Shown here: one piece after another, positions 22,497 through 32,675 of the stretch
How the letters are laid out: each line of letters begins with the position of its first letter
How positions within the stretch are numbered: the first letter of the stretch is position 1
Made by a program: the position numbers and the translations under genes
The notes under the pieces: generated by a model
The model's database searches: none
The model's input: only the letters and a program-made list of their open reading frames with translations
Told to the model about the DNA's origin: nothing
Assembly: GCA_020310875.1 (NCBI GenBank)
Contig: CM035427.1
Span: 86,992,598-87,056,597, forward strand
Origin: Ceratopteris richardii
Lineage: Eukaryota; Streptophyta; Polypodiopsida; Polypodiales; Pteridaceae
Length of the DNA: 64,000 nucleotides
Direction of reading: 5' to 3'

Positions 22497-23865
22497 TTAG
22501 CCCATTTCTGGTACTATCTCAAGGTTAAACAGGTATGCATCGGGTAATTCATCTGCTATTCCTTGAGGACCTTCTCTAGAAGTTAATCTTGAGAGGTGGT
22601 TAGCTCTAAGATGGGTTTTTCCTTTCCTGACTACGACTTCAAAGTCATACTCCATGAGTAATAGAAACCAACGTATCAGTTGTCCTGTGTTACATGGCTT
22701 ATTGACTAAGTACAATAATGATTGATGATCAATGAAGAAATTGAACTTATTTCCAACAAATAATGCCCGAATTTCTTTATTGCATAGATCATTCCTAATC
22801 CTTCTCATTCCGTAGTGGTGTAATTTCTTTCTGTTGCATTCAACTGTCTGCTTGCATAAGCTATGAGGAGATCTATATTATCTTCATTCGTAGATTGTGC
22901 CAACACACATCCTATGGCATACTTGGATGCATCCACATGTACATGGAAAGGTTTGCTCCAATCTGGGGTCCTTAATATTGGTGCTGAGCACAAACATTGT
23001 TTAAGTTCATTGAATGAATTTTCACACTCATTTGTCCATTCAAACTTGGTCAAAAGAGAGTATAAAGGCTTGGCTATGATTGCATACATGTGTATGAATC
23101 GTTTGTAATAACCACAACGACCCATAAATGTTTGTCTTGTCTAACCATAAAAACGCACTTTTCTCTGTTCAAAAAAACCTGATATTCTCGACATTTGCCA
23201 AATACTTGCCTTAGTTCTGGGATATGAGTCTGCCTCATATTCGAATGAGTACATATATCATTGACATAAACTTCCAAATTCTTGCGTAAGAATTCTTTAA
23301 AAACATGACACATGAATTGCTGGAAAGTGGCGGGTGCATTTCTCAGCCCAAATGGCATCACAGGAAATGCAAATATGCCCTATTCTGTGCCAAATGCCAT
23401 CTTGTGTTGATCTTCTACAGCAATGGCTACTTGGTTATAGCCTGAGAAACCATCAAGAAAGCTATAAACTTCCTTGCCTGCAACTCTTTCCAATAAGTGT
23501 TCCATGATAGGAAGAGGATAATTGTCTCTAATCGTGGCGGCATTAACTTTCTTAAGGGTAATACACACACACAATTTTCCATTTTTCTTGGGCACAACCA
23601 CAATGGGGGATACCCATTCAGTATGCTCGATTTCGTAAATGAATCCTACTTTTATCAAACGATCTATTTCTTCTTTAGTCTTAGCAATGTAGTTATCATT
23701 GTACGTGTATGGTTTCTGTTTTGTAGGTTTTGCATCTAGAGTCATAAGGATTCTATGAGAGCATATATCCAGGTCTACTCCTTTCAAGTCTTTGTAACTC
23801 CAAGCAAACACATCTCTATATTCATGTAGTAGGGCAATTAACTCTTCTTCTTCTTCCTTTGTCAA
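22497..23865 (-). pseudogene. Gypsy-1 reverse transcriptase and RNase H
   Basis: The open block 23865-23380 reads VFAWSYKDLKGVD, EHTEWVSPIVVVPKKNGKL, then FLDGFSGYNQVAIAVEDQH. The next block (23361-23074) has MPFGLRNAPATFQQF and the active site VYVNDICTH, where the first Asp of YVDD is Asn. RNase H follows (23125-22497) with KPFHVHVDASKYAIGCVLAQ, FFIDHQSLLYL and KGKTHLRANHLSRL. Frames change between blocks. The order RT, RNase H, integrase fits Ty3/gypsy. Catalysis would be lost through the Asn substitution and the frameshifts. Confidence 0.92.
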
Positions 23866-23934
23866 ATCATGCCCTATGTATGTACATTTTTCTTCTTCTC
23901 CTTCTATGGTGACTATGATTTTTTTGGTTTTCTC

Positions 23935-24171
23935 TCAGTTATCGTATGCTTCTCCAACATCGGCTTTTCTTTTAGGCATTTGTACCATTATTCTTCTATC
24001 TTCTATTTCATACTTCTTGAAATTCTTTGATACTTCCATGAGTGGTTCTTCTTCTTTTTCTGTCTTAGGTGATTTATTTCTCTTCTTTTGTTTGCTTTCT
24101 ATATCTCTTATGGGTGGCTCAAGGTGTTCCATTTGACTTTCCTTTTCCTCTTCAAGGTATTTGGCTTCCAC
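23935..24171 (-). pseudogene. Gypsy-1 charged linker before RT
   Basis: A Lys/Glu-rich segment between protease and RT, ending VSKNFKKYEIEDRRIMVQMP and then GEAYDN. The same linker is seen in gypsy-3 (58983-59165, VSKNFKKYEIDDRKIMFRMP), showing that it is a family trait and not random sequence. Confidence 0.75.
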
Positions 24172-24187
24172 AACATAAAGATATTCA

Positions 24188-24383
24188 TCTTAGCCACGAT
24201 GGATATAGTGGTGAACAAAGAGCAATGGACCCTTCATTGTGATAAGGACGAGTATGACATCTACATTTTCATGATTGAACCTGTTGAGGAAGACTTTCTC
24301 CTAGAAGAATGCATGGAAGTGACCCAAGAATTGGACGAGAGTGATGAGGAGGACCTAGAATCCATCTTCATGGAACCCTTTAG
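24188..24383 (+). pseudogene. Inverted segment of gypsy-1 (linker coding on the wrong strand)
   Basis: The plus strand reads ILATMDIVVNKEQWTLHCD and then EEDLESIFMEPF. In gypsy-3 the matching text (ILAKMDIAMNEERWTP, EHVEDLESILKDPY at 58.72-58.9 kb) lies in the same orientation as its neighbours. In gypsy-1 the neighbours (QDPAYAPK on the right, EYLYVVEAKYLEEE on the left) are on the minus strand. The segment is therefore flipped in place. Confidence 0.75.
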
Positions 24384-24429
24384 GTGCATAAGCCGGGTCT
24401 TGAAGGGTTTGTGGATGTTGTTCTAAACC

Positions 24430-25110
24430 TAAGGTCCTGGCTTCTAATCATTCTTCCTCTTGTTTTGCTACTTTAGACATCCATAGATGAGTATCCTCAT
24501 GCAACCATGAGGGGTTTGACTCCAATGAGTGTACAGACTCTGTTTCTTCCTACCTCTTATGGATGGTGTTCCATTGTATTGGGGGTACATCTCGATGGCA
24601 ATAGTCTTTAAGATTGACTTTATTAGTCCCTCTTAAATGTTGCAAGCACAATGAATTAGTTCCCCAATCTTGTACAATTCGCAATTGATGCATGAATGGT
24701 CATCCTAAAATCATCTCGTAAGCATGATTTTTCCCAAAATCACAAATGGCAAACGTATGTTCAAACTCTACACCACAAGTGGTGAGAGATATGCCTTCTA
24801 ATAAGCCCAATGACTTCTCTATATGTCCATCAGCCATTTGTAGCTTCATCTTGGTAGGTCTTAATGCTGGCTTACCCCAACGTTTCCATAAAGCAATCGT
24901 AGCTATGGCTACTCCAGCTAATGAATCTAAGATGGCTTTGGTGGTGTAGCCCTGATGGGTTATTGGAAGATAAGTGTTACCTTCCTCTCATTTGCTTACA
25001 TCTCCAATTCTTTCTACATGTATCTCTGGTACCTTCTTGAGTAATCCTACCTATGAGGGAGTAGTAGCAAACTCATGGAATTGATTTGCTACGTGCTTCA
25101 ACAATTCTAG
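24430..25110 (-). pseudogene. Gypsy-1 protease region
   Basis: The minus strand reads GNTYLPITHQGYTTKAILDS, then ATIALWKRWGKPAL, KMKLQMADGHIEKSLGLLEG and FEHTFAICDFGKNHAYEMILG, a pattern typical of gypsy retropepsins. The active-site DTGA is degraded to DSLAG. The same N-terminal context occurs in gypsy-2 just before it is cut at 46176. Confidence 0.75.
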
Positions 25111-25116
25111 TTTAAT

Positions 25117-26050
25117 CTATAACAACTCCTCTAGGGTGAGGTGACATTGTACTTTAGTGTTCTTTATCACTTCCGTATTTCTAGGGATTACTGATTTTTC
25201 ATTCCTTACTAGTATTGTGGGTGCTCTCATGCTAATAGACTTGGCTTCCCAAGGTGCTGTGAACTGAGGTAATTCTTGAAAAGAATTGGATTCAAAATCT
25301 GTGTGTTCACTCAGTTGTTCTTCCTCTACATCTTCATAAATAGAGGGGATGTCTTGGGGAAATTGCTCTTGCAAGTCATCTATTTCTTGAATAGGAGGAT
25401 AGGTTTCTTGTTCTTTTCTCCATTTCTCTTCTTGAATTTCTCTTAGAAATTCATGTGAATATTTATGTATGGAAGACCGATTGTCTTCTACCTTTGTATT
25501 TGGTACTTGAGACAAGCATGGTGCATTCCTTTCTTGTGTCTCAAAGTCATTCGGGTTCCTATGCAGATTCTTTTTCTAGTTGCTATTGACCAAGTATTCT
25601 AACCTGTCCAATAGCCTTGAAAGTGTAATTCAAGTTTTGCCATGTTGTTTCAATTAAGATAACGAGAGGCTTCAAACATAGTTTTTTCTAATTCTACCAT
25701 CTTCATGCAAAGTTTAGTCCTCTCAATTTCTAAGTCTGCTCGTGGGTAGGTCTTACTCATTTCAGCTATCTGGGGTCCTTCGTCTGATATGCATGAAACA
25801 TCATGTCCAAATTTTCTATTAGGGGTTCAGCTAAAATTGATCATGATTTCTGAGCTAGATTCTCCTGATTAGATTCTTGAGAAGTCAATTCTAGGATTTT
25901 GGCTCTCAACTCCTTTAAACAACCTTCCAATTTAGTTATCTTTTTACTCCATTTCCTCTTAATTCTTTCTCTCAAATCCTTCCAATATTTTCTTTTTGTT
26001 ACTAGACTCTCCAACTTCGCTAGTTCTGGCTATTTTTTTAGGATTAAGCT
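25117..26050 (-). pseudogene. Gypsy-1 gag C-terminal half
   Basis: The open block 25515-25117 reads YSHEFLREIQEEKWRKEQE, then PPIQEIDDLQEQFPQDIPSI and APTILVRNE, aligning block by block with gypsy-2 (44.95-45.2 kb) and gypsy-3 (57.6-57.9 kb). Upstream to about 26050 the gag continues in broken frames. The N-terminal gag and the 5' LTR are not seen. Confidence 0.8.
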
Positions 26051-26089
26051 ATTGATTTTGTAAGAGCGCTTGGGCTACAATATTTACAC

Positions 26090-26720
26090 AAACTATTGTG
26101 AAGTAAGAATCAATAGAGTCAAACAATCACAATAGATTTTTCATTCACAACACTCATATGCATACACATACTCATACACACACATACATATACTATTATG
26201 AAGTAAGAATCAATGTTGAGTCAAACATAATCTACCTATATCTTTGAGTAATAAATTTAATGTATCACAATAGATTTTAAATTCCTAATCATGTGCACAT
26301 ACACTTACACATATCTTGGTGAAGTAAGAATTAGTGTTGTATCAGAGAATCACAATAGATTTTAAATTCCTAATCATATGCACGTACATTTACACATACT
26401 ATTGTGAAGTAAGAATCAATTATGAGTCAAACAATCACAATAGTTTAAATTATTTAAGATTTATAGCAAAAAAATACACCTTATTCTCTCTACAACACTT
26501 TTAAGTTCATAAAGAACAAAGTAGCTTTTATGAAAAATGAGTAAGAATCAATCATAATAGATTTTGAATTCACATACATATACTATTGTGAAGTAAGAAT
26601 CAATGTTGACTCAAACAATCACAATAGTTTCAATTATTTAATATAGCAAAAATTTATACCTTGTTCTCTCTACGACACTTTAAGTTCGTAAAGAACAAAG
26701 TAGCTTTTATGAAAAATGAG
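26090..26720. repeat. Complex tandem repeat, five irregular units
   Basis: The segment ctattgtgaagtaagaatca or a variant recurs five times (about 26094, 26191, 26313, 26398, 26582). Each is followed by versions of gagtcaaacaatcacaatag and an ACATACATA-type tail. Unit length varies from about 85 to 190 bp. The last two units share a longer tail (tctctctac, acactt, aagaacaaagtagcttttat). Confidence 0.8.
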
Positions 26721-26739
26721 TCTAGTTCTACTGTTTTAT

Positions 26740-26894
26740 AAAATATTATTCGATCGAATTTTTTTAACTGAAGTTTTTTCGATCGCAAAATTAGCGAATG
26801 AATAAGCTGACGTGTCGTCGAATAATTTGGTCAAATAATAAGACTTTATCGTAAAATTTCGTAATTATTCACGAATAAACGAATTGTCAAAAAA
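26740..26894. other. Short AT-rich palindrome-containing insert
   Basis: Contains the perfect palindrome ATTCGATCGAAT and several AATAATTTGG/AATTATTC elements. It lies exactly where the Copia-3 integrase breaks off. It could be a small non-autonomous element, but no terminal inverted repeats were found. Confidence 0.3.
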
Positions 26895-26899
26895 GGAAT

Positions 26900-27560
26900 A
26901 ATGCAACCTAAACAGCCTCTACCCATAGGTATTTAGGTAGTTTCTTTTCATTCAACATTGATCTTGCATCCTCTACTATTAGTATATTCCTCCTCTCTAC
27001 TACTCCATTTAATTCTAGAGTGTACCTTGTTGTGACCTATCTCTTTATACCTCTCTCCTATAAAAATGAATCAAATTCATGTGAGAAATACTCACCACCT
27101 CCATCAAATCTGATCCTCTTCAAGCTTCTACCTGTCTGGTTCTCAACAAATGCCAAATACTTTTTGAAACATGTAAATCCTTCAACTTTGTGCTTCATGA
27201 AGTAAAGAAATATCCATCTACCATAATCATCTATAAATGAAACATAGTACATTGAACTTAAGATTGATGGCTCTCTACTAGGACCCCACACATCAATGTG
27301 CACAAGCTCCAAGTAGTCTTCATACATGTACCCTTTTCTGTTGGGTGGTTACCTGTGAGCTTTGCCAAATTGGCATGCTCCACATTTGTATATCATATGT
27401 TGCTTGGACACATTTGGAATGCCAAGCACACTGATCCCTGCATATCTACTTTAGGGTTCTTTCACCTATACGACCTAGCCTTCTATGTCATATCTCTAGT
27501 TCAGATAGGGTTTGATCTTTTATATTCAAGAAGTGCCATCAATTTTTGGTATCTTCAACT
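26900..27560 (-). pseudogene. Copia-3 integrase (truncated)
   Basis: The open block 27327-27058 reads ELVHIDVWGPSREPSI, then YVSFIDDYGRWIFLYFMKHK and RIRFDGGGEYFSHEFDSFL, matching the core of the Copia-4 integrase around its first and second catalytic Asp. It continues in another frame to MLNEKKLPKYLWVEAV and a stop near 26.9 kb, where homology ends. Confidence 0.9.
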
Positions 27561-27679
27561 TAGAATGTAAAGATTCTACCAGATTTTGCACCTTTTGCAA
27601 TCCTCATGAGACCTTGTTGAGGGTCTTTTACATATGCTCCATGCCTTGTAAATATGACTTGTAAGCCTTTCTCAACAAT

Positions 27680-27943
27680 CTAACCAACACTAATTAAGTT
27701 TTCTGTTACGGTTGGCACATATAAAACCTTACTTAAGAGGCTCATGTTACCATCAGAAGCCTTGACATTTCCAATTTTCTTAAGAGAGTCTCTAGTTTCA
27801 TCACCTATCTGCACTTCATGCTTGCCTTTAGGTACTTCAAGATCAGATAACAATGCTACATTTCTAGCGACATGAATGGAACAACCCAAATCAATATAGG
27901 AAAGATGTGCATCATCTTTACCTTGATTGGATGTCATGTTCAT
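27680..27943 (-). pseudogene. Copia-3 protease segment
   Basis: Reads YIDLGCSIHVARNVALLSDL, homologous to YIDSGCSNHVAGNVALLSDL of Copia-4. The catalytic DSG has become DLG. It continues to LLSKVLYVPTVTENLISVG, the normal boundary before the pre-integrase domain. Confidence 0.9.
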
Positions 27944-28099
27944 GATGAGTAGAGAATCTTCTTGGATTTGTACATAGTCTTTATAATCTCTTCTACCTCT
28001 AAAGCCTCCTTGGTAGTTATTGTTGTAGCCTTGGTTGCAGTTGTGATGGTAATTACTTCCACCATTGTTGAACCTGCATGTGGCTTGTCCAAAGCTCCT

Positions 28100-28980
28100 C
28101 TATGGAAGCCTCTTCCCCTCCCATTCGTTGTGTTCTTGAAGCATTCTTTTGTGGTGTGATTGTTTAGGCCAGAGATATTGCAAGATGAATTATTGTAATA
28201 TCTCCCCCTGCCTTACTTTCCTCCTTTGCCCCTTCCTCTAGTACCTCTTACTCTACCTGTGAAGTTCAGTTGAGAGGTACTAGCCTCTTCTTCATTATTT
28301 TTGCCTTTACTTTTATCCTTACTTTTATTTCTATCTATATAAAGGGAAGAAGATTGATTATCTCTAGGGTTGTCTTCATTCTTGTTGAGCTTTGTCTCAT
28401 GGGTGAAGAGTTGTCCCATCAAGGTGTTGAGGTAAGGTATTTGCATATCCATCCATTGTTGTGGTGGACTCCCACTTATCATCTTCTTTGATGCCATTTA
28501 TGATCTACCTTACTATATGTTCTTCTTCTATCTCCTCTCCAATGCTTGCAAGCTAGTAGGCCACATCCTTCATCTTGGTCCCATAATCAGTCACACTTTG
28601 CTTTGGTTGCTTTTTCAGGGTTGTGAACTCCATCCACAACTAGTTCTTCCTAGCTCTTGTATTTGATGAGATATGTGAGGAAAGTACTTCCCAAGTCTCT
28701 TGGGAGGTCTTGCAATTCCTAATGTGAGGTAATAAGAAATAAGATATTGAGTTAAGTAGATAAGACCTGGCAAGAGCATCCTTTCCACACCATGTGGTCA
28801 ACCTTTCTTGTTCTTCCCTTGTGGGTTGATGTTTCCTCTTGAATGTTGGCATTTGTTTATCTCTTGAGATATATCCATATAAACTTCTTCATTGGAGGTA
28901 GGCTTGCATCCTTTGTGACCATGATGGGTAGTTTCTTTTGTCCAATTTGCCAATGAATGATGGAAATCCATCTCCCATCT
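28100..28980 (-). pseudogene. Copia-3 gag
   Basis: Recognisable in three frames: CGKDALARSYLLNSISYFLL (near 28.75 kb), QWMDMQIPYLNTLMGQL (28.45 kb), and a Gly/Arg-rich tail TGRVRGTRGRGKGGK before a zinc knuckle in which the second Cys is Ser (CNISGLNNHTTKEC, near 28.16 kb). Homologous to the gag part of Copia-4. Confidence 0.8.
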
Positions 28981-28991
28981 TGATTGTTGTT

Positions 28992-29003
28992 GCTCTGATA
29001 CCA
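28992..29003 (-). other. Primer-binding site of Copia-3
   Basis: Minus strand TGGTATCAGAGC, one base inside the LTR that starts TGTTGAAGG on the plus strand at 29005. Confidence 0.9.
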
Positions 29004-29004
29004 C

Positions 29005-29790
29005 TGTTGAAGGAGATGGTGGATAGTCTTCAGAGATGAAGTGGTGCTCCAAAACTTGCTTAGCCAAGAAAAAGTGGTGGAAAGTGTAGCAGGCCTCTTT
29101 GGCTTCCTAATGATCACAAATAATCACTTACGTGCTTTGGTACATGATCCACAAATCAATGAATCAAAACAGATGAGTAGAAAGTTGCTCCAAGATCACA
29201 GACTTGCTATTTTCGTATTTGCACATGTTCACTAGAATGAACAATGCTCTCAACCTACTAGCAATTAGCCAAAATCCTTTTGGTTGTATGTAATTGATGT
29301 AGATAGCTACCAATCATAACTTATTTCACTAAAAAAGATGGACTACACACTGAGAATGATGCTTAGCAAATCACAGGAGTAGCTTGATATTTTCGAGGTG
29401 CTTCAGTCTACAGACTAGAGAGTGATGAAGTGAGTATATCTCCCAAGTCAGAGAAGCAATAACCATGAAACTTTGTAACTATGAAGTATATCAGTTTAAA
29501 TCACTTCAAATTATTAACCATGCACTCAGAACAAGCTCTAAGAATATCACTGTTTTGAGATAGTCATAGCAGAGACATGAGGTAGAGATATGATCAAAGT
29601 ATATGCTTTAAATTACATAGTAATACAATGTCATTGGCAATGTTCAATTGCTCAATGTGAGGCTGGTGAAGTGGATATTGAATGAGATCACCTATCACTT
29701 AAGTCCCTCTCAGAATGATCTCATAGTCGGGGGCTATCACGCGAGTCTTTTTTATCTACTTTTATAGTGGAGGTTGGAGCCAATCTCCAA
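29005..29790 (-). repeat. 5' LTR of Copia-3, outer end not found
   Basis: Begins next to the PBS. It shares blocks such as caaaacagat, acttgctattttcg and actgagaatgatg with the Copia-4 LTR and the solo LTR. The outer end blends into the carboxylesterase element near 29790 without a clear CAACA terminus, so it is truncated. Confidence 0.7.
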
Positions 29791-29843
29791 AATGCTCACC
29801 AATCTCGACATCGCAGACCCCTTGAAGGTCGCTGAGGTGGCCA

Positions 29844-30940
29844 CTGAGTGTTAGGAGAAATGGTTGGATGCACTCAAGAGATTGAGTTGAAGCTGCTAAA
29901 CCTGCTTTGCTCCTGCCCTCCTTTGCTTCAGATATACTTAGTACACAAGCTTAGCTTCCAAATGATACAAAGAAAGCATATATGTACTTTGCAAATGATA
30001 TGTGTAATGATCAATTCAAAACAGATAACTTTGCACTTCACAAATCCAAGAGAACTTGCTATTTTGGTATTGACACCTGCTCAGTCTTTCACTCAGTGTG
30101 TCCAGCACACTTACAACTGATCTAATTCCTTCTGGACATATTAAATTAGCTTAACAAGCTACCATTTGCAAGTGGAATGAGATAAAATGATGGACTATAC
30201 TTAGAGAAAGATGTTTAGCAAAAATATGTGTACCCCCGACTTTTCAGGAATTCTGCAGACACAGACCAGTGTGCACTTCGAGCAAGATTTCTCCGAGATT
30301 GCTAATCCAATTGACTTGAAACTTTGTAGGTGTATAGTAGACTTTGAGCTGAATCCAATGTGCTTTGAATCACTTGATTTGGTTCAGTAGATCCTGACAT
30401 ATGCTCCTCAGAAGTTGACAGACTTGAAGATGATGACTCAGAGAAAACAGAGATTATAAATGTGTATACTTCTATTGATTGATGTAGTTGTACAATCTCA
30501 TTAGCATGACAAGCATAGCTAAATGAGGTATTGTGGTGTAGGCTATGAAGTAGCACACACAGAGTTACAACAGTAGAATGCCTCGGGGAATGAGCTCAAT
30601 GATGCTAGCTAAAAAACACGACTTTTCAAGAACTTCTTTTATAGAAGATGAGTTGAGATTTGAATTTGATTTCAAATTCAAATCTCCTATAATCACTCCT
30701 CTAAAAGTAAGGAGATATTCTCTCCAATTATACCATCCAAATTTCACGACTCTAATCAAGTAGGTGTGATCATTTTACATACCAAGTCATTTAGACTTTT
30801 ACAAGAGATAAAATGGTAATAACACATAGGCAATTGTTCTTATGGTTCTAGCTTCACATGGTGATATCTTTCAAGGGTTCCAAGCTAATCTTCCAAGGTT
30901 CCAAGCCAAGTGTGAAGGCTTGAAATGCACCAACACAGAG
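29844..30940 (-). mobile_element. Solo Copia LTR with imperfect TSD
   Basis: The insert 29849-30935 (1087 bp) starts TGTTAGGAG and ends CACCAACA on the plus strand, as the minus-oriented Copia LTRs here do. It is flanked by CTGAG (29844-29848) and CAGAG (30936-30940), a 5-bp duplication with one mismatch. In copy B the site is uninterrupted (gtggccacagagaatag). It is related to the Copia-3 and Copia-4 LTRs. No internal domain remains, as expected after LTR-LTR recombination. Confidence 0.88.
30636..30644 (-). promoter_or_regulatory. TATA box of the solo LTR
   Basis: CTATAAAAG on the minus strand, 291 bp from the LTR start; almost the same distance as in Copia-4 (about 282 bp). Confidence 0.55.
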
Positions 30941-31483
30941 AACAAAAAGCCATTGCTATCACAATGCCTCCTTGTGAAAAACTTTGAGCTCATGAATGGT
31001 GCAGTATACCACAAAGATGGCACCGTCAAATTACGAGTCGTCGATCTTCTCGTATACAACGTCCCTACTAGCGCTGTTCCCGATCACCATGGCATCAAAA
31101 CGGTGTATGGGCACAGGTATATCTTCCCTTGGAAAAGCAGGCTCTTAGTGAGCTAGGGGATGGCACTGTCAGATCGGAGTCAGGAACTCCTACGTGCATG
31201 CAGAAACATCCATGGTGGGGGTTTCGCGAACTTGTCTCCAGCTGCCTTCTCTTATGATCAACTTTGTCGCCGCCTATGCCACAATGGCGAGGCACTCCTC
31301 ATCTCCGTCAACTATAGAAGGGCCCCCGAGCACCGCTACCCTACTGCTCATGATGACTTCTACGCCATCTTGGAGTGGTTAGAGAGATACAGGGTGGATG
31401 ACTTAAAGTTGCATATCCTTGATCTCTCGCGAAGCATGCACGACCGATTGTGCGCCAAAGCTCTTCCCCTGCGTGAAGAATAA
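30936..31483 (+). pseudogene. Carboxylesterase (CXE/GID1-like) fragment, copy A
   Basis: Plant carboxylesterases of the hormone-sensitive-lipase-like alpha/beta-hydrolase fold have an HGGGF oxyanion-hole motif followed by YD..CRR and SVNYR.APEHRYP. Here the plus strand reads NGAVYHKDGTVK, VVDLLVYNVPTS (N-terminal lid region), then after a frame change HGGGF at 31211-31225, AAFSYDQLCRRLCHNGEALL, ISVNYRRAPEHRYPTAHDD and ILEWLERY. The GDSAGGN nucleophile region and the rest of the hydrolase are absent, so it cannot be an active enzyme. It lies upstream of the polypurine tract of an LTR element, in the same orientation. Confidence 0.85.
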
Positions 31484-32440
31484 CAGAGATAGGCATGGAT
31501 TGGTCTGTTGCCCACCACCATAATCGACATCATCTCCTCTGATAGAGTGGACAGAGTGCACCTGGAGCAAGAAAAACACGGACGCCACACCGATTGAAAG
31601 AGGATTAAAGACCCGCATACCAACTGTGAGCAGAATATTTTCTTCTCTGGAGAGATGGACGTTGTGCATAGTTACTCAATGCTCAAAGGTTGCGCTATGA
31701 CTGCTAAGCATGGAGTCATCAATAAGGTTTGTGGAGTCCATATTCAATGAACTCGGTGCTTCCCCTAATCTCGTGGCAATTATCTAAAATAAGTGAGCCG
31801 TGATGGTAGTTGTAGAGGAAGACTTGTGTCTAAAATAAGTGACAGATCTGCCATCCAAGCTGGAGAAAACACGTGGACAACTATCACAACATGCTAATCA
31901 AAATACGTTGTGCCTAGCTAAGATTGAGTAAAAGACACATCAGAGTATCTCTATTTTTGTGATCGCGTAATGAATGATTTCATAATCCAAGTTGGATGTT
32001 AGAAAGTTTTCCATGTTTTCTAGCTAAGGTTGCTACCCATCAATTCTATAAACCAAAAACTCCTTGGATGGAAGTAAACAAGATGGCAAAGTACTTGCCT
32101 ATTTTCACAAGGATGTATGGTCTGACTACGATCCTTAATGAAAGGAAAGACAACAATGTCTAGAATTTACATCTAGGCTCAACTTGGGCTTATCAAATTA
32201 TTAGCACATTGAAACAATTTGTAGAAGGAGTTCCTTTCTTCTTTGTATGACATGTATATGGATTCCTCATGTATGGGATCAGTATTATTGAGCTTCAGCT
32301 TATTTCAAGCCCCATGTAAAGGGACTAGACACTGCCACATAACAAAGTGGTAAGACCTTCCCTATGGCTTGCACAGATATGTACATCAAAACCACAAAGG
32401 GAGGCAAATGGTTCCATAAGCACTACCTACCCCATGATCT
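31484..32440 (+). other. Unknown internal sequence of the carboxylesterase element, copy A
   Basis: Collinear with 46939-47940 in copy B. No coding family is recognised. Minus-strand ORFs across 31360-31669 are conserved between copies only because the DNA is; they are not supported as genes. Confidence 0.5.
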
Positions 32441-32454
32441 AAACCCTTCATATG

Positions 32455-32642
32455 CCTAAGGGCTCCCATATGTCCCTAGACCCTCACAAACACACCATGG
32501 ATCCCATATGTCCATAGAACTAAGAGCCAAGGGATGCCATATGTCCCAAACTTGGATCCCATATGTCCAAGTTATGTCTAAGGATCCCATATGTCCTTAG
32601 ATCCTAAAAATCAATGGACTAAGTGATCCCATATGTCACTAG
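32455..32642. repeat. CCCATATGTCC short repeat block, copy A
   Basis: The motif CCATATGTC (mostly as GGATCCCATATGTCC) occurs six times within about 180 bp, spaced 20-45 bp apart, just before the polypurine tract. Copy B has a matching block. Confidence 0.85.
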
Positions 32643-32675
32643 TCCCCCATCTTAAAAACAAAAGGGTCATCACAT

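Larger units (their letters stand above)
18840..26050 (-). mobile_element. Gypsy-1: decayed Ty3/gypsy element with nested Copia
   Basis: Read right to left: gag (26.05-25.1 kb), protease (25.0-24.45 kb), linker, RT (23.87-23.1 kb), RNase H (23.1-22.5 kb), two H2C2-like zinc modules and the integrase core (22.4-21.16 kb), and after the nested insertion the integrase C-terminus (19.43-19.06 kb). The order with integrase last identifies Ty3/gypsy. It shares its gag-to-integrase architecture with gypsy-2 and gypsy-3. The 5' LTR is not recognisable; a complex tandem repeat lies where it would be expected. Multiple stops, a mutated RT active site, a nested insertion and a microinversion show it is inactive. 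Confidence 0.85.
26895..29790 (-). mobile_element. Copia-3: truncated, decayed Copia element
   Basis: From right to left: 5' LTR (29005 to about 29790), Met-type PBS (28992-29003), gag (28.98-28.1 kb), protease (27.94-27.68 kb) and integrase (27.6-26.9 kb). RT, RNase H and the 3' LTR are missing. The proteins resemble Copia-4 closely enough to be the same family group. Loss of protease and zinc-knuckle residues and many stops show it is dead. Confidence 0.88.

Noticed and set aside
24746-24949. Plus-strand 67-aa ORF
   Set aside because: Antisense to the gypsy-1 protease.
26740-26894. MITE with terminal inverted repeats
   Set aside because: Internal palindromes are present, but no matching terminal inverted repeats or target duplication could be found.
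31360-31669. Minus-strand ORFs in the carboxylesterase element (also 46851-47114)
   Set aside because: Conserved between copies only through overall DNA identity. They overlap the plus-strand carboxylesterase and match no known protein.
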